Shown: positions 20,101 through 29,619 of the stretch, one piece after another
Numbering within the stretch: the stretch's first letter is position 1
Layout of the letters: every line of letters begins with the position of its first letter
Origin: an uncultured Ilumatobacter sp.
GTDB lineage: Bacteria > Actinomycetota > Acidimicrobiia > Acidimicrobiales > Ilumatobacteraceae
Length of the DNA: 64,000 bases
Assembly (NCBI GenBank): GCA_905182555.1
Contig: CAJJBX010000003.1
Location: forward strand, 62,001 to 126,000
Direction: 5' to 3'
Notes under the pieces: model-generated
The model's database searches: none
What the model saw: only the letters and a program-made list of their open reading frames with translations
Told to the model about the DNA's origin: nothing
Position numbers and translations under genes: made by a program

Positions 20101-20345
20101 TCAGGAGCGCCTTGCCGGCAGTGCGTCCAACGCCTGTAGTTCGAGCAACTCGACGACATCGTTGAGCCCGAAGGTTCCGTCGATGACACGCACCGCCGCG
20201 CCGCCGTCAACAAGGTCATTCATCGCGCCGTGATCGGCCAGCGTCACGCGCTCATCGATGTGTTTCGCGATTTGCACAGCGAACGTGCCGACGCCGCAGC
20301 TCTGAGCGTTCGGTTGGGCGAGACGGTTCGATTCGACCAGGCCTC
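20101..20345 (-). pseudogene. Remnant of a zinc-type alcohol dehydrogenase / quinone oxidoreductase
   Basis: Read leftward the frame gives GVGTFAVQIAKH, the NAD(P)-binding Rossmann motif of medium-chain dehydrogenases. About 17 residues later it gives DGGAAVRVIDGTFGLNDVVE, which resembles the C-terminal V.PVIDRTFPL.EA.EA segment of the same family. In an intact enzyme these segments are about 120 residues apart, so the gene has lost its middle as well as its N-terminal half. It is squeezed between the DUF1905 gene and the start of the amidohydrolase. Identification rests on motif recognition. Confidence 0.5.
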
Positions 20346-20368
20346 TCGGCACTCGCGACACTGGTGTC

Positions 20369-22073
20369 ATGCATGATCTGGTGATTCGGAATGGACGAGT
20401 GGTCGACGGTACGGGTGCGGCGGCGCGCATCGCCGACGTGGCGATCGACGACGGCGTGATCACCGCGGTTGGCGAGGTGGCCGACGCGGGCACCCGCGAG
20501 ATCGACGCGACCGGCCACATCGTCACCCCCGGCTGGGTCGACGTGCACACCCACTACGACGGCCAAGTCTCGTGGGATCCAGTCATGGCCCCGTCGAGCC
20601 AGCACGGTGTCACCTCGGTGGTCATGGGGAACTGCGGTGTTGGGTTCGCGCCCGTGCGCCCCAATGCACATGAGTTCCTGATCGAACTGATGGAAGGTGT
20701 CGAAGACATCCCCGGCAGTGCTCTGGTCGAAGGTATCTCATGGGATTGGGAGAGTTTCCCCGAGTACCTCGATGCCTTGGAAGCAATGCCCCGCACGATC
20801 GATGTCGGCGCACAAATTCCCCATGCAGCCGTGCGCGCCTACGTGCTCGGTGAGCGCGCACACGAATACGACGTGACGCCCGACGAGATCGCCCAGATGG
20901 TCGAAATCACTCGCCAGGGCTTAGACGCCGGGGCCTTCGGTTTCTCCACTTCGCGCACGTTCCTACACACCTCCAAGCACGGCCATGTTCCCGGCACGTA
21001 CTCGACGCCCGACGAAGTGATCGCTATTGGCGAGGCAGTGCGCGACTCGGGCCACGCTCTGTTCCAGTACGTCTCCGACGACCAGGGTCAGGGAGGCGAC
21101 GAGCCGTGGCTCGACACGCTCAACGAAATGGGGTGCCCCACCACGTACACGTTGGCGCAGACTCCCGCCGACCCGACCGCGTTCCGGACTGCGCTGGCTG
21201 CTGCCGTAAGTGCCACGGCAGCCGGATCACCAATGACCCCGCAGGTTGCGGTGCGCCCGACCGGCATGCTCTACGGACTGCAAAGTTCGTTCCACCCGTT
21301 CATCGCTCACCCGAGCTACCGCGCCATCCGCGACCTCCCGCTTGGCGAGCGTGCCGCCATGCTCCGCGACCCCGAATTTGCAAGCTGCGCTGCTCGTCCG
21401 AAGACCCCTTCACCGAAAGACCGTTTCGCACACTACATGGCAACCAACTGGTAGCCAGATGTACCGGCTCGGCGACCCGCCTGACTACGAGCCGCCGCTC
21501 GAGGCCAGCGCCGCGGCCATCGCCGAGCGCGAAGGCCGCCACCCCGGCGAGGTCGTGCTCGACTGGCTGGTCGAAGCCGACGGCGAGGCGTTCATGTTCA
21601 GCCCGCTCGGGAACTACCACGAGCACAACCACGACGTCATCCGCGAGATGCTCGACCACCCGCAGGTCACGATGCCCGGTGCCTCTGACGGCGGCGCGCA
21701 CTGCGGCCTCATCTGCGATGCAAGCTTCCCGACCTACCTGCTGACGCACTGGGCCCGCGACCGCAGCCGCGGTCCAGAAGCTGCCCGCTCGAGCGTGTCG
21801 TCCAACTCCAGACGTCGAAGACCGCCGATGCCTACGGCCTGACTGATCGCGGCCGTCTCGCGGTCGGGCAAGCTCGCCGACATCAACGTCATCGACTTCG
21901 ACAACCTGCACTTGCACGCACCGAAGATGGTCCACGACCTCCCCGCCGGCGGGCGCCGCTTGCTGCAGGACGTCGACGGCTACCGCTACACGATCAAGTC
22001 AGGTCAGGTGACCTTCGAAGACGGCGAGCCCACCGGCGCACGCCCTGGTGGTGTGCTGCGGTCCGGTCGCTGA
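20369..22073 (+). pseudogene. N-acyl-D-amino-acid deacylase-like amidohydrolase, several frameshifts
   Basis: An amidohydrolase-superfamily enzyme of the D-aminoacylase branch. It starts MHDLVIRNGRVVDGTG, has the metal motif [12 protein letters not shown] (about 57-68), the [17 protein letters not shown] segment and GAFGFSTSRTF. From 21380 the frame changes at least four times. SEDPF, DRFAHYMATNW, MYRLGDPPDYEP, ASDGGAHCG (catalytic-Asp region), TSKTADAYGLTDRGRLAVG and LADINVIDFDNL each lie in different or shifted frames until the stop at 22073. The corrected length is about 565 aa, normal for the family. Upstream is only a dehydrogenase remnant. Confidence 0.85.
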
Positions 22074-22104
22074 CGGCTCACCACACGACTTGGGAATCGG
22101 CTGG

Positions 22105-22815
22105 TCAAACGGTGGCGACGTAGATCGTGCTCTCGGCAGTGCCACCGGTGAGCACATTGTCGAAGACAACGACCTCGGCAACCGCGGTAACAAAGGCACT
22201 TTCGAGCACCGCGAGATATTCAGCATCTGGCGGATCGTTCGACCAGAGCGAGAACACGCCGCCCGGACGGATACACCGAGCGAGCAACGCGACTCCGTCG
22301 GCCCCGTAGAACGACGCATTGCTCGGGTCGAGCAGGTGGCGCGGCGAGTGATCGATGTCGACGATGATTGCGTCGAACTGGTCGGGAGCTTCCGCACCGA
22401 AATCCATACCGCTGGCGGCGATCTCAAAGAAGTTGCCGAGAACAAACTCGCAGCGTTCGTCGCTCGATACCGACTCTCCGAGCGGCACGAGATGACGCTC
22501 GTGCCAGTCGATCACCGGTGCAAGCGCATCGACAACGCGGAGCGACTTGACGCGTGGGTCCTCGAGCACGGTCTGCGCGGTGTAGCCCAGGCCGAGCCCG
22601 CCAACAATGACATCAAGCGCCTCATTCGACGTGGCCGCGAGCGCAAGGCTCGACACAGCCTCTTCGCCATCGGTGATCAGGCTCGACATCAAGCCGTCTT
22701 CGCCGATCTTGATCTCGAAGACGTCGATCTTCAGTGACGGTTCAAGCCGGCGACGCAGGCTGATCACGCCGATGGGCGTCTGCTGGTAATCGAGTTCTTC
22801 AAAGAGTCGGCTCAT
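22105..22815 (-). CDS. Spermidine synthase-like methyltransferase-fold protein
   Basis: A 236-aa protein with a SAM/dcSAM-binding Rossmann fold. It has VIVGGLGLGYTAQTVL (nucleotide loop), LRVVDALAPVIDWHE (acidic strand end), CEFVLGNFFE and FDAIIVDIDHSP, an arrangement seen in spermine/spermidine synthase homologues. The classical aminopropyltransferase GGGDG motif is replaced by GGLGLG, so polyamine synthesis is not assured. ATG 22815 begins MSRLFEELDYQQTPIGVISLRRR, which resembles the N-terminal beta-hairpin of that family. It lies 25 nt after the universal stress protein gene on the same strand. Confidence 0.75.
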   Translation of the reverse strand: MSRLFEELDYQQTPIGVISLRRRLEPSLKIDVFEIKIGEDGLMSSLITDGEEAVSSLALAATSNEALDVIVGGLGLGYTAQTVLEDPRVKSLRVVDALAPVIDWHERHLVPLGESVSSDERCEFVLGNFFEIAASGMDFGAEAPDQFDAIIVDIDHSPRHLLDPSNASFYGADGVALLARCIRPGGVFSLWSNDPPDAEYLAVLESAFVTAVAEVVVFDNVLTGGTAESTIYVATV

Positions 22816-22840
22816 CTGATTCCGCCGTAGAGGTTTACGA

Positions 22841-23326
22841 TCACTTCGGCACCGGAGGAGTTGGGTGGACAACGAGGACCGGGCAGGTGGCCCTGTTCAG
22901 CACTGCTGCTTCAACCGATGGCTCGAACAACCGTGAGAACCAGTTTCGCTCGCTCGCTCCGATCACCAACACGTCGACCTCGCTCGTAGCAGCCTGCTCA
23001 AGGAGCACCGTTGCAGGATCACCGACTTCGCCGACTATTTCAGCGTTGGGCATCCCCGCTTCGCCGGCCACTCGTTCAGCAAGATCCTCTGCCTCATGGG
23101 CATCGATGTCGAGACCGTCGGCGAAATGGCTCAGTGATGGCGCAGAGAACGCTGACGCAGTCGCATACGACACCGAGGCCGCCCCCACCGAAGCCAGCTC
23201 GGGACTCACACTGATGACGACATAGTCCGCGCCCTCGCCAAAGAGATCGAGGGCCTGACGGATGACCGACCGGTCACGCTCGCTTCCATCGACAGCGATG
23301 AGCACTTTCTTCGGTGTGTTCGCCAT
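22841..23326 (-). CDS. Universal stress protein (UspA family)
   Basis: A 161-aa single Usp domain. It begins KKVLIAVDGSERDRSVIRQAL and ends with VDVLVIGASERNWFSRLFEPSVEAAVL and CPVLVVHP. The usual ATP-binding G-x2-G-x9-G-S/T pattern is altered (GASERNWFSRLFEPS), so ATP binding is doubtful. ATG 23326 fits the conserved start. It precedes the spermidine-synthase-like gene by 25 nt and the two probably share a transcript. Confidence 0.9.
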   Translation of the reverse strand: MANTPKKVLIAVDGSERDRSVIRQALDLFGEGADYVVISVSPELASVGAASVSYATASAFSAPSLSHFADGLDIDAHEAEDLAERVAGEAGMPNAEIVGEVGDPATVLLEQAATSEVDVLVIGASERNWFSRLFEPSVEAAVLNRATCPVLVVHPTPPVPK

Positions 23327-23424
23327 ACACAGAGTGTCCCACGCGGAGGCGAGTTGCACACCGGCCGGTCCGATTCGTTCCTGCCCGTCGCAAAGCCTGT
23401 CGAATCCGCCGTCTGTCTGTCGGC

Positions 23425-23874
23425 TCAGGTCATCCGTCGACCGAAGAGTCCCCGTGAGCGCATACTCATCACCACAACACCATCCTGATTGGTCATGGCA
23501 CCTTCGGTCAGGATCGTCCCACGCGTCGGGTCCTTCGACGACGGTGTGGTCTCAATCACGGTGATCGTTCCAGTCAGCGTGTCACCAGGGCGAACCGGAG
23601 CCCACCAACGCAGTTGCTCCATCCCCGGTGATCCTCGGCTGTCCGCGCCATCGAGCACTGTGTCGGCGTAGAGCCTCATCCACAGGGAGCCGGTATGCCA
23701 ACCACTGGCAATCAGACCACCGAACGACGAGTCGACAGCAGCAACCGGATCGATGTGAAACGATTGCGGGTCGAACTGAGTGGCGAAGTCGATGATCGCC
23801 TCCTCAGTCAGTGTGACCGAGCCCAACTCGATCACCTGGCCATTGGTGAAATCTTCGAAGTGCGTCGTCGCCAT
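23425..23874 (-). CDS. MaoC-family dehydratase
   Basis: A 149-aa hotdog-fold protein of the MaoC/R-hydratase type. The hydratase-2-like segment ITEEAIIDFATQFDPQSFHIDP appears here as LTEEAIIDFATQFDPQSFHI, carrying the Asp and His positions, followed by FGGLIASGWHT and RPGDTLTGTITV. It would add water to 2-enoyl-CoA or act on a related thioester. The start at 23874 is 80 nt from the divergent esterase gene. Confidence 0.87.
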   Translation of the reverse strand: MATTHFEDFTNGQVIELGSVTLTEEAIIDFATQFDPQSFHIDPVAAVDSSFGGLIASGWHTGSLWMRLYADTVLDGADSRGSPGMEQLRWWAPVRPGDTLTGTITVIETTPSSKDPTRGTILTEGAMTNQDGVVVMSMRSRGLFGRRMT

Positions 23875-23954
23875 TCGCCGAGTCTGGCAAACCGCTGCCC
23901 CCGGTTACGGCCCGAGCTGCCGGTTGTTGACCAACGACCGGCCAGACTCTCATC

Positions 23955-24998
23955 ATGTCGTTCAAGGACACCACCACTGCCAAGCTCGAAGCGTTCGCCG
24001 CGAAGACGGTACCGAAGCTGTCCGCCAAGGTGATCGCCAAGGTGGCCGGTACACCGCTCGTGGTCGACGGACGCACCCTCGATCCGTACATCCAGCTTGC
24101 CGCCAACCAGTCGGCCGGCGGGCCAGCGATGTCGACCCTGACCCCGCAAGTCGGCCGAGCTGCAGCCCACGACGGGTTCGCCGCGACGAACGGGACACGT
24201 GCAGCGGGCGTGGCCGTGCGAGACCGCAACATTCCAGGACCAGATGGCGACCTCGGTGTTCGGCTGTATCACCCGAGCGACGCCGCCGGCCTCGTCCCAG
24301 GTGTGCTGTTCATGCATCAGGGCGGTTGGGTGATTGGCGACCTCGACAGCTGCGACACCTTCTGTACACGCCTCGCTGCCGAGCTCGGTGCCGTCGTGGT
24401 CAGCCTCGACTATCGGCTTGCTCCCGAGCACCGGCTGCCTGCCCAACACGAAGATGCCGACGCCGCATGGGCCTGGATGATCGCGAACACCGAAGGGCTC
24501 GGCATCGATCCAAGCGACCTCGTGATCTGCGGCGACTCCGCTGGTGGCCAGATGGCCGCAACGCTCTGCCAGCGCCTCCGCGACGCAGGGCAACCACAAC
24601 CCGCCGTGCAGGCCATGATCTACCCACTCACCGATGCAACAGCGACCGACGGCTCGATCGTCTCATGCGCTGACTCGTTTCCGCTGTCGATCAACACGAT
24701 GGAGTGGTTCTTCGCCCAGGCCTTGCCCGACGGTTTCGATTGGTCTGACCCGGCGCTGAGCCCGGCGCTCCACGACCGCCTCAGTGACCTTGCACCGGCT
24801 GTCATTGTCACCGCTGGTTTCGACCCGCTCCGTGATCAAGGCAATGCATATGCAGCTGCCTTGCGTGACGCCGGCGTCCACGTGATCGATCGCTGCGAAG
24901 ACTCAATGTCGCACTCGTTCCTTGCGTTCGGAGGCCTGTCACCCGCCGCGCATGGTGCAATTGGCCGAGTCATCAGCGACATCAATTCACTGCTCTGA
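23955..24998 (+). CDS. Alpha/beta hydrolase of the hormone-sensitive-lipase family
   Basis: A 347-aa esterase/lipase of family IV. It has the oxyanion segment FMHQGGWVIGD (HQGG in place of the usual HGGG) at about 117-127, SLDYRLAPEHRLPAQHEDA, the nucleophile elbow GDSAGGQMA at about 194, the acid in TAGFDPLRDQG and the His in SMSHSFL. It hydrolyses short-chain esters or carboxyl amides. The N-terminal 75 residues form the cap region. No operon partner: the neighbours are divergent and convergent. Confidence 0.9.
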   Translation: MSFKDTTTAKLEAFAAKTVPKLSAKVIAKVAGTPLVVDGRTLDPYIQLAANQSAGGPAMSTLTPQVGRAAAHDGFAATNGTRAAGVAVRDRNIPGPDGDLGVRLYHPSDAAGLVPGVLFMHQGGWVIGDLDSCDTFCTRLAAELGAVVVSLDYRLAPEHRLPAQHEDADAAWAWMIANTEGLGIDPSDLVICGDSAGGQMAATLCQRLRDAGQPQPAVQAMIYPLTDATATDGSIVSCADSFPLSINTMEWFFAQALPDGFDWSDPALSPALHDRLSDLAPAVIVTAGFDPLRDQGNAYAAALRDAGVHVIDRCEDSMSHSFLAFGGLSPAAHGAIGRVISDINSLL

Positions 24999-25026
24999 CT
25001 GCGCGCTTCTGACCCGAGGGAAATGC

Positions 25027-25707
25027 TCAGGGGAGGGATACAGCGAAGGAGGCGATGATGTCGGCAACTTCGCTGGCGTGGGTGTCTTCGTGCATCGAGT
25101 GCCCACCACCGTCGAGCACAACCAGGCGCGCCTCAGGCATCTTGCGTTCGAGGTACTGACCAGAACCTTGATACTCGGGGCGGTCATCGCCGCCCGCGAG
25201 CACGATGGTCGACGTCGTGATGTCGCCAAGCCGATCCATCACGACTGAGTCGTGCTGCAGGTTCAGGTCGGTGACACGCTCTGGAACACCGAATCGGTGG
25301 GCGTTGCGACGTGAGCGGGTATTCCAGCCTTCGCGCTTGTCCGGGTCACGAAAGCCGGGCCCGGTGTTGATTGCCACGACGCCACGCACTGCGTTCGGGC
25401 GCGTCGCCGCATGGGCGAGCGCCAGGTAGCCGCCGAGCGAATGGCCAACGAGGACGGCTCGGCCGTCGTCTTTGGCCGGGCCGACGATGTCGGCCAAGGC
25501 GGCATCACGGGTGAACGCTTCGGGGTCGTCATCTGGGCACGGTGAGTCGCCGTGGCCGGGCAGGTCGATCGCAATCGTCAGGTACCGATCTGCCAACGCT
25601 TCGGCGCATGCATCCCAACTGTGGGCAGAGGTTCCGAGCCCATGGATGAAGACAATGGGCACGCCGCCGCCCTCTGTTGGTCCGCGTCGAATCGTGTTGA
25701 GTTGCAC
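25027..25707 (-). CDS. Alpha/beta-fold hydrolase
   Basis: A 226-aa hydrolase with PIVFIHGLGTSAHSWD (oxyanion region), AIDLPGHGDSPCP, the elbow VGHSLGGYLAL, the acid region VLAGGDDRPEY and the catalytic His in GGGHSMHED. GTG 25707 (MQLNTIRRG) was chosen because the frame further upstream is antisense to the thioesterase gene. It resembles 3-oxoadipate enol-lactonase and non-haem peroxidase-type hydrolases, but the substrate is open. Confidence 0.87.
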   Translation of the reverse strand: MQLNTIRRGPTEGGGVPIVFIHGLGTSAHSWDACAEALADRYLTIAIDLPGHGDSPCPDDDPEAFTRDAALADIVGPAKDDGRAVLVGHSLGGYLALAHAATRPNAVRGVVAINTGPGFRDPDKREGWNTRSRRNAHRFGVPERVTDLNLQHDSVVMDRLGDITTSTIVLAGGDDRPEYQGSGQYLERKMPEARLVVLDGGGHSMHEDTHASEVADIIASFAVSLP

Positions 25708-25747
25708 GAGGAGAACGTAGCGACCATTCTCCTCTACGCTCGGATCG

Positions 25748-26197
25748 GTGAGCAAACAGCACGAGGCTTCTATCGACCACGACCCGGCATTGGCTGCGTC
25801 GATCACCGAGGCGTTTGCCGCAGGTGGGTCCGGGTTGATGGCCGGCTTTGGGCTCCACATCGTCGCTGCCGAACCGGGGCGCGTGCGCTTCGAACTCAAT
25901 GTCGTCGAGCGCCTCACGCATGGCGGCGGTGTGCTGTCGGGGCAGGCAATCCTGGGCTGCATGGACACCGGCATGGTCTTTGTAATGATGTCGCTGCGCC
26001 CCGACGCCGATGTCGGCTTCACGACGGTGTCGCTCGCCACCAACTTCGAGCGAGGGGTGCCAGAAGATGTCGGCACGGTCACGTTCGAGGCCTGGGCCAC
26101 AAAGCCAGGCCGATCGCTCGTGTTCGGCCAGATCGACCTCGTCCTGCCGAATGGCAAGCGCGCCGCGAGCGCCACGACCACCTACATGTGGCTGTAA
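25748..26197 (+). CDS. PaaI-type hotdog thioesterase
   Basis: A 149-aa single-hotdog protein. LTHGGGVLSGQAILGCMDTGMVFVMM matches the catalytic helix region of PaaI/4-hydroxybenzoyl-CoA thioesterases, in which the HGG turn precedes the helix. The strand VSLATNFERGVPEDVGTVTFEAWATKPGRSLVF follows. It probably releases CoA from aryl- or acyl-CoA. The start is GTG 25748, 40 nt from the divergent hydrolase gene. Confidence 0.86.
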   Translation: MSKQHEASIDHDPALAASITEAFAAGGSGLMAGFGLHIVAAEPGRVRFELNVVERLTHGGGVLSGQAILGCMDTGMVFVMMSLRPDADVGFTTVSLATNFERGVPEDVGTVTFEAWATKPGRSLVFGQIDLVLPNGKRAASATTTYMWL

Positions 26198-26302
26198 TTT
26201 CGGTCGTCGTTGCGAGAACACAATAAAACTCGCTCACCGCTGTGCTGCGGACGCGAAACTGGCGTTGGCGGGAACCTCGATCTGCGAGCCCGTTGTCTGG
26301 CA

Positions 26303-26710
26303 TCAGGTGGCCTCGACGAACTCCACCCAGTTGCCGTCCGGATCCTCGACCATGCCGATGCGGATGCCCGGCCGGATCTCCGACGCCGGCACGACCACGT
26401 TGACGTCGGCGGCAGCACACTCGGCGAGAATCTCATCAAGGTTCGAGACGATCAGGGTGAGGTATCGAAATCCGAGGCCACCGGCGATGCCGCCGGGCGG
26501 CGAGCGCGGCGGGGTCGCGGTGAGGTTGACCAACTTGATGACCGTGTCGCCGCACTGCAAACGGTGCATCGTCCCATCGCCACCAATGGGCATCGGCATG
26601 TCGCCAACGTGCTCGAGGCCAAGGAGGCCGACATAGAACGCGAGCGAACGTTCGCTCTGTTCGATCACAATGCCGAGATCGATGGCGGACTTGGCAAGTT
26701 GTACAGGCAT
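26303..26710 (-). CDS. VOC-family (glyoxalase-like) protein
   Basis: A 135-aa vicinal-oxygen-chelate protein with two beta-alpha-beta-beta-beta modules. LGIVIEQSERSLAFYVGLLGLEHVGD opens the first, and RYLTLIVSNLDEIL, then GIRIGMVEDPDGNWVEFVEA, form the second, with the terminal Glu as a likely metal ligand. Such proteins include glyoxalase I, dioxygenases and resistance proteins. Upstream lie 105 nt (26198-26302) in which I see no gene. Confidence 0.87.
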   Translation of the reverse strand: MPVQLAKSAIDLGIVIEQSERSLAFYVGLLGLEHVGDMPMPIGGDGTMHRLQCGDTVIKLVNLTATPPRSPPGGIAGGLGFRYLTLIVSNLDEILAECAAADVNVVVPASEIRPGIRIGMVEDPDGNWVEFVEAT

Positions 26711-26719
26711 TCCCGGAAG

Positions 26720-28129
26720 CTACGCGATCAGCAACACTGGGACATGTTGGTACTGCGGGTTCACAGCTTCGAGAGCTGACGCGACTTCGAGGAGCGCGCG
26801 ATCGTTACCGACTTGCGCCACCAGTTGCAGCCCAACGGGAAGGCCTGCGGAGGTGAACCCTGCTGGCAAAGACAGCGCCGGGCAACCGGTCGGCGTGATG
26901 GCGCAGCAGGTCGTCATCCATTCGAGGTAGTCGGCCATCGCGACGCCATCGATCTCCATCGGGAACTCGGTTTCAACGGGAAATGGTGCGACCTGTGCAG
27001 CCGGCAGGGCGAGCACGTCGTATTCATCAAAGAACTTTGTCATCTCGACGTGGAGCCGCGCGCGTAATGCTTCTGCCCGTAACACGTCGTCGGTGGTGAT
27101 CGACAAACCAAACTCGATGTTCTCGACCACAGTGGCCTTCATCAGTGACCACCGATCACGGGGAATTGCTTGACCGAGTTGGCGGTAGGCCAGGCCTCGC
27201 AGCGTGCGGAAGATCTGCATTGATGCCGACAGGTCGGGGGCTGCTTCGGTGAACGTGCCCCCGGCTGTTGTGATCTGTTTGGCTGCCTTGCGGCAGAGGT
27301 CGAGTACTTCGGCTTCCGCGGTAAACAACCCGAAGTCACCACCCCAGGCCAGGCGCGCCGAGGTCGTTGTCGGGAGCGGAGCCCGGAAGGTCGCCGGGTC
27401 GTCAGCAAGCGACAGCGGGTCGTCGGCCCGGGGCCCGGCGAGCGCACTGAGGAGTAGCGCTGTATCGGCCACGGTTCGCCCCATCGGGCCGCGCACACTC
27501 AGCCGCACCAGGTGAGTAGAAGTCGACGTCGCAGCGGACTGGGCCACTCGCCCGATCGTCGGTCGGAGGCCGACCACGTTGCAGAAGGCTGCAGGGTTGC
27601 GCAGTGAGCCGCCGAGGTCGCTGCCGTCGGCGATGGGCAACATCCGGCTGGCAAGGGCTGCCGCCGCGCCACCACTGCTCCCGCCCGCCGACTTCGACAG
27701 ATCCCACGGGTTCCGAGTCACACCAAACACTTCGTTAAACGTGTGCGAGCCGGTGCCGAACTCGGGTGTGTTGGTCTTTCCTATGATAATCGCCCCGGCG
27801 GCACGGAGTTGCGCCGCGATGAAACCGTCAGCCGCTACCGGACGGGTGCTCGTCACCAGTGAACCCGACCGTGTCGGAAGCCCAGCAACGTCTTCCAAAT
27901 CCTTCACTGCTACCGGCAGGCCGTGCAGCGGCCCCGTCGGTTTTTGGGCGTCGGCCGCGTCGGCGTCGGCGAGCACGTCGGCACGGTCGCGCATCGACAC
28001 GATGGCGTTGACCTGTGGGTTGACCTGATCGATTCGGTCGAGGTGAGCAATCACCACGTCACGCGCCGACAGCTCTCGCGACCCGAGTAGGTCGGCCAGT
28101 TCAACGGCGGTGTGATCGACAATCTCCAT
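26720..28129 (-). CDS. Amidase (amidase signature family)
   Basis: A 469-aa Ser-Ser-Lys amidase hydrolysing carboxamides to acid and ammonia. It has GLPVAVKDLEDVAG with Lys76, SAGGSSGGAAAALAS with Ser151 and IADGSDLGGSLRNPAAFC with nucleophile Ser175. ATG 28129 gives the standard start (MEIVDHTAVELADLLGSRELSA); the open frame upstream overlaps a promoter gap. It is 9 nt from the VOC gene on the same strand, so the two may be co-transcribed. Confidence 0.92.
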   Translation of the reverse strand: MEIVDHTAVELADLLGSRELSARDVVIAHLDRIDQVNPQVNAIVSMRDRADVLADADAADAQKPTGPLHGLPVAVKDLEDVAGLPTRSGSLVTSTRPVAADGFIAAQLRAAGAIIIGKTNTPEFGTGSHTFNEVFGVTRNPWDLSKSAGGSSGGAAAALASRMLPIADGSDLGGSLRNPAAFCNVVGLRPTIGRVAQSAATSTSTHLVRLSVRGPMGRTVADTALLLSALAGPRADDPLSLADDPATFRAPLPTTTSARLAWGGDFGLFTAEAEVLDLCRKAAKQITTAGGTFTEAAPDLSASMQIFRTLRGLAYRQLGQAIPRDRWSLMKATVVENIEFGLSITTDDVLRAEALRARLHVEMTKFFDEYDVLALPAAQVAPFPVETEFPMEIDGVAMADYLEWMTTCCAITPTGCPALSLPAGFTSAGLPVGLQLVAQVGNDRALLEVASALEAVNPQYQHVPVLLIA

Positions 28130-28232
28130 CGGCCCATCCTGGCAGTCGAACGGTCGGCTGCTTCGACGCCAGGCGGTGATCCTCAACAGCTTCGATGCAC
28201 TTCTGGCAGCGCGGGGCGGCCATGCTGACGCG

Positions 28233-29138
28233 ATGGACATCGGTATTTTCTCAGGCGTTGCGAGTAGCGGCGGATTCAGCTCGATCGTGGCGGACGCAGC
28301 AGCGTCGGCCGAAGCAGGGTTCGACACCTACTGGCTCCCGCAAATCGTGCAACAGGCTGAGGCGATGAACATCATCGGCGCCGCTGCACAAACGGTTCCG
28401 AACATTCGCTTCGGAACATCGGTGGTCCCGACCTACCCTCGCCACCCAATGGTCATGGCCGAGCAGGCCCAAACCACCAGCATGATCACTGGCGGCCGTT
28501 TCACCCTCGGCATCGGCCTCTCCCACAAGCCGGTGGTCGAAGGCATGTGGGGCCACTCGTTCGACAAGCCGCTCCGCCACGCCCGCGAATACCTCGAAGC
28601 GCTCATGCCACTCGTACGCGGCGAAGGCGTCAGCTTCGCCGGCGAAACCCTCACCGCCCGCGGGCAGCTGGCAATCAACGCCCCTGAATCTCCGGTGCTG
28701 CTTGCCGCACTCGGCCCGCAAATGTTGAAGCTCGCTGGTGAGCGTTGCGGCGGCACCATCACGTGGATGACCGGCGCGAAGACGCTCAGCGAACTCACCG
28801 TGCCCACGATCAGCGAAGCAGCATCAAACGCCGGGCGCGAGACGCCACAGGTCGTTGCTGGCATGCCGATTTGGGTGACCGACGACGTCGACGCAGCGCG
28901 CGCCAATGCCGCCAAGACGTTCCTGATCTACGGCCAGCTTCCGTCGTACCGTGCAATGCTCGACCGCGAGGGCCTCGGCGGCCCCGAAGACCTCGCCATC
29001 ATTGGCGACGAGGCAACCTGCGCGGCGCGGCTCGACGAACTCGCCGCCGCCGGTGTTACCCAGCTCGCGGCATCAGAGTTCGCCTCGGACCCCGAAGGTC
29101 GGGCCCGCACCCGTGCATTCCTCGCCAGCCGCCTCTGA
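28233..29138 (+). CDS. LLM-class (F420-dependent type) oxidoreductase
   Basis: A 301-aa luciferase-like TIM-barrel flavoprotein. MDIGIFSGVASSGGFSSIV is followed by AEAGFDTYWLPQ, IRFGTSVVPTYPRHP, MAEQAQTTSMITGGRFTLGIGLSH (a strong signature of the F420-type branch) and APESPVLLAALGPQMLKLAG. In actinobacteria such proteins generally use F420H2 or FMNH2 to oxidise or reduce small substrates. ATG 28233 was chosen at the start of the first beta strand. Confidence 0.88.
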   Translation: MDIGIFSGVASSGGFSSIVADAAASAEAGFDTYWLPQIVQQAEAMNIIGAAAQTVPNIRFGTSVVPTYPRHPMVMAEQAQTTSMITGGRFTLGIGLSHKPVVEGMWGHSFDKPLRHAREYLEALMPLVRGEGVSFAGETLTARGQLAINAPESPVLLAALGPQMLKLAGERCGGTITWMTGAKTLSELTVPTISEAASNAGRETPQVVAGMPIWVTDDVDAARANAAKTFLIYGQLPSYRAMLDREGLGGPEDLAIIGDEATCAARLDELAAAGVTQLAASEFASDPEGRARTRAFLASRL

Positions 29139-29139
29139 G

Positions 29140-29424
29140 TCAGTAGCTGGCAGGCGTTAACTCGAGGGCCGCGCTGGCAATCGGTAGCCGCACGACGACG
29201 CAGTCGCCATGCACGTCGGTCGTCACGTCGGGGTGTCCAGTAATCCACCACATCCGCGGCTGCACGCCGACGATCCGGAACTCAGTCCAACCCGTTTGGT
29301 CGGTCACCGGCTCGACGTCGACATAGAGCGAACCGCCACGCCACCCGTGGCACACCACCGTGACCTTGCCGACTTCGACATCGCGAACGGCAGCCAGCTC
29401 GGAGTGTTCGGCGCGCTCCCTCAT
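29140..29424 (-). CDS. Hypothetical protein (94 aa)
   Basis: A compact 94-aa reading frame (VEVGKVTVVCHGWRGGSLYVDVEPVTDQTGWTEFRIV...) with alternating hydrophobic residues that suggest a small beta-rich domain. I recognise no family. It ends 1 nt from the convergent LLM gene. The 195 nt between its start and the flavoprotein gene (29425-29619) shows no further gene. Confidence 0.55.
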   Translation of the reverse strand: MRERAEHSELAAVRDVEVGKVTVVCHGWRGGSLYVDVEPVTDQTGWTEFRIVGVQPRMWWITGHPDVTTDVHGDCVVVRLPIASAALELTPASY

Positions 29425-29619
29425 GACAACTGCCTCATTGGTCGTCCAGTAATTTCAGCGCACGGAGCAGTGCGGTTTCAGCGAGATCCGTGCTCTGTTC
29501 GTCATGTATTGGCATGTAGTGGGAACCTCACCACGGCGAATGTAGCGCGTGCCAGTTGCCCAATGTGGTGGCCCACGGCTGTGGCAGGATGACGGATCGA
29601 TCTCGAACGGGGCACCACC

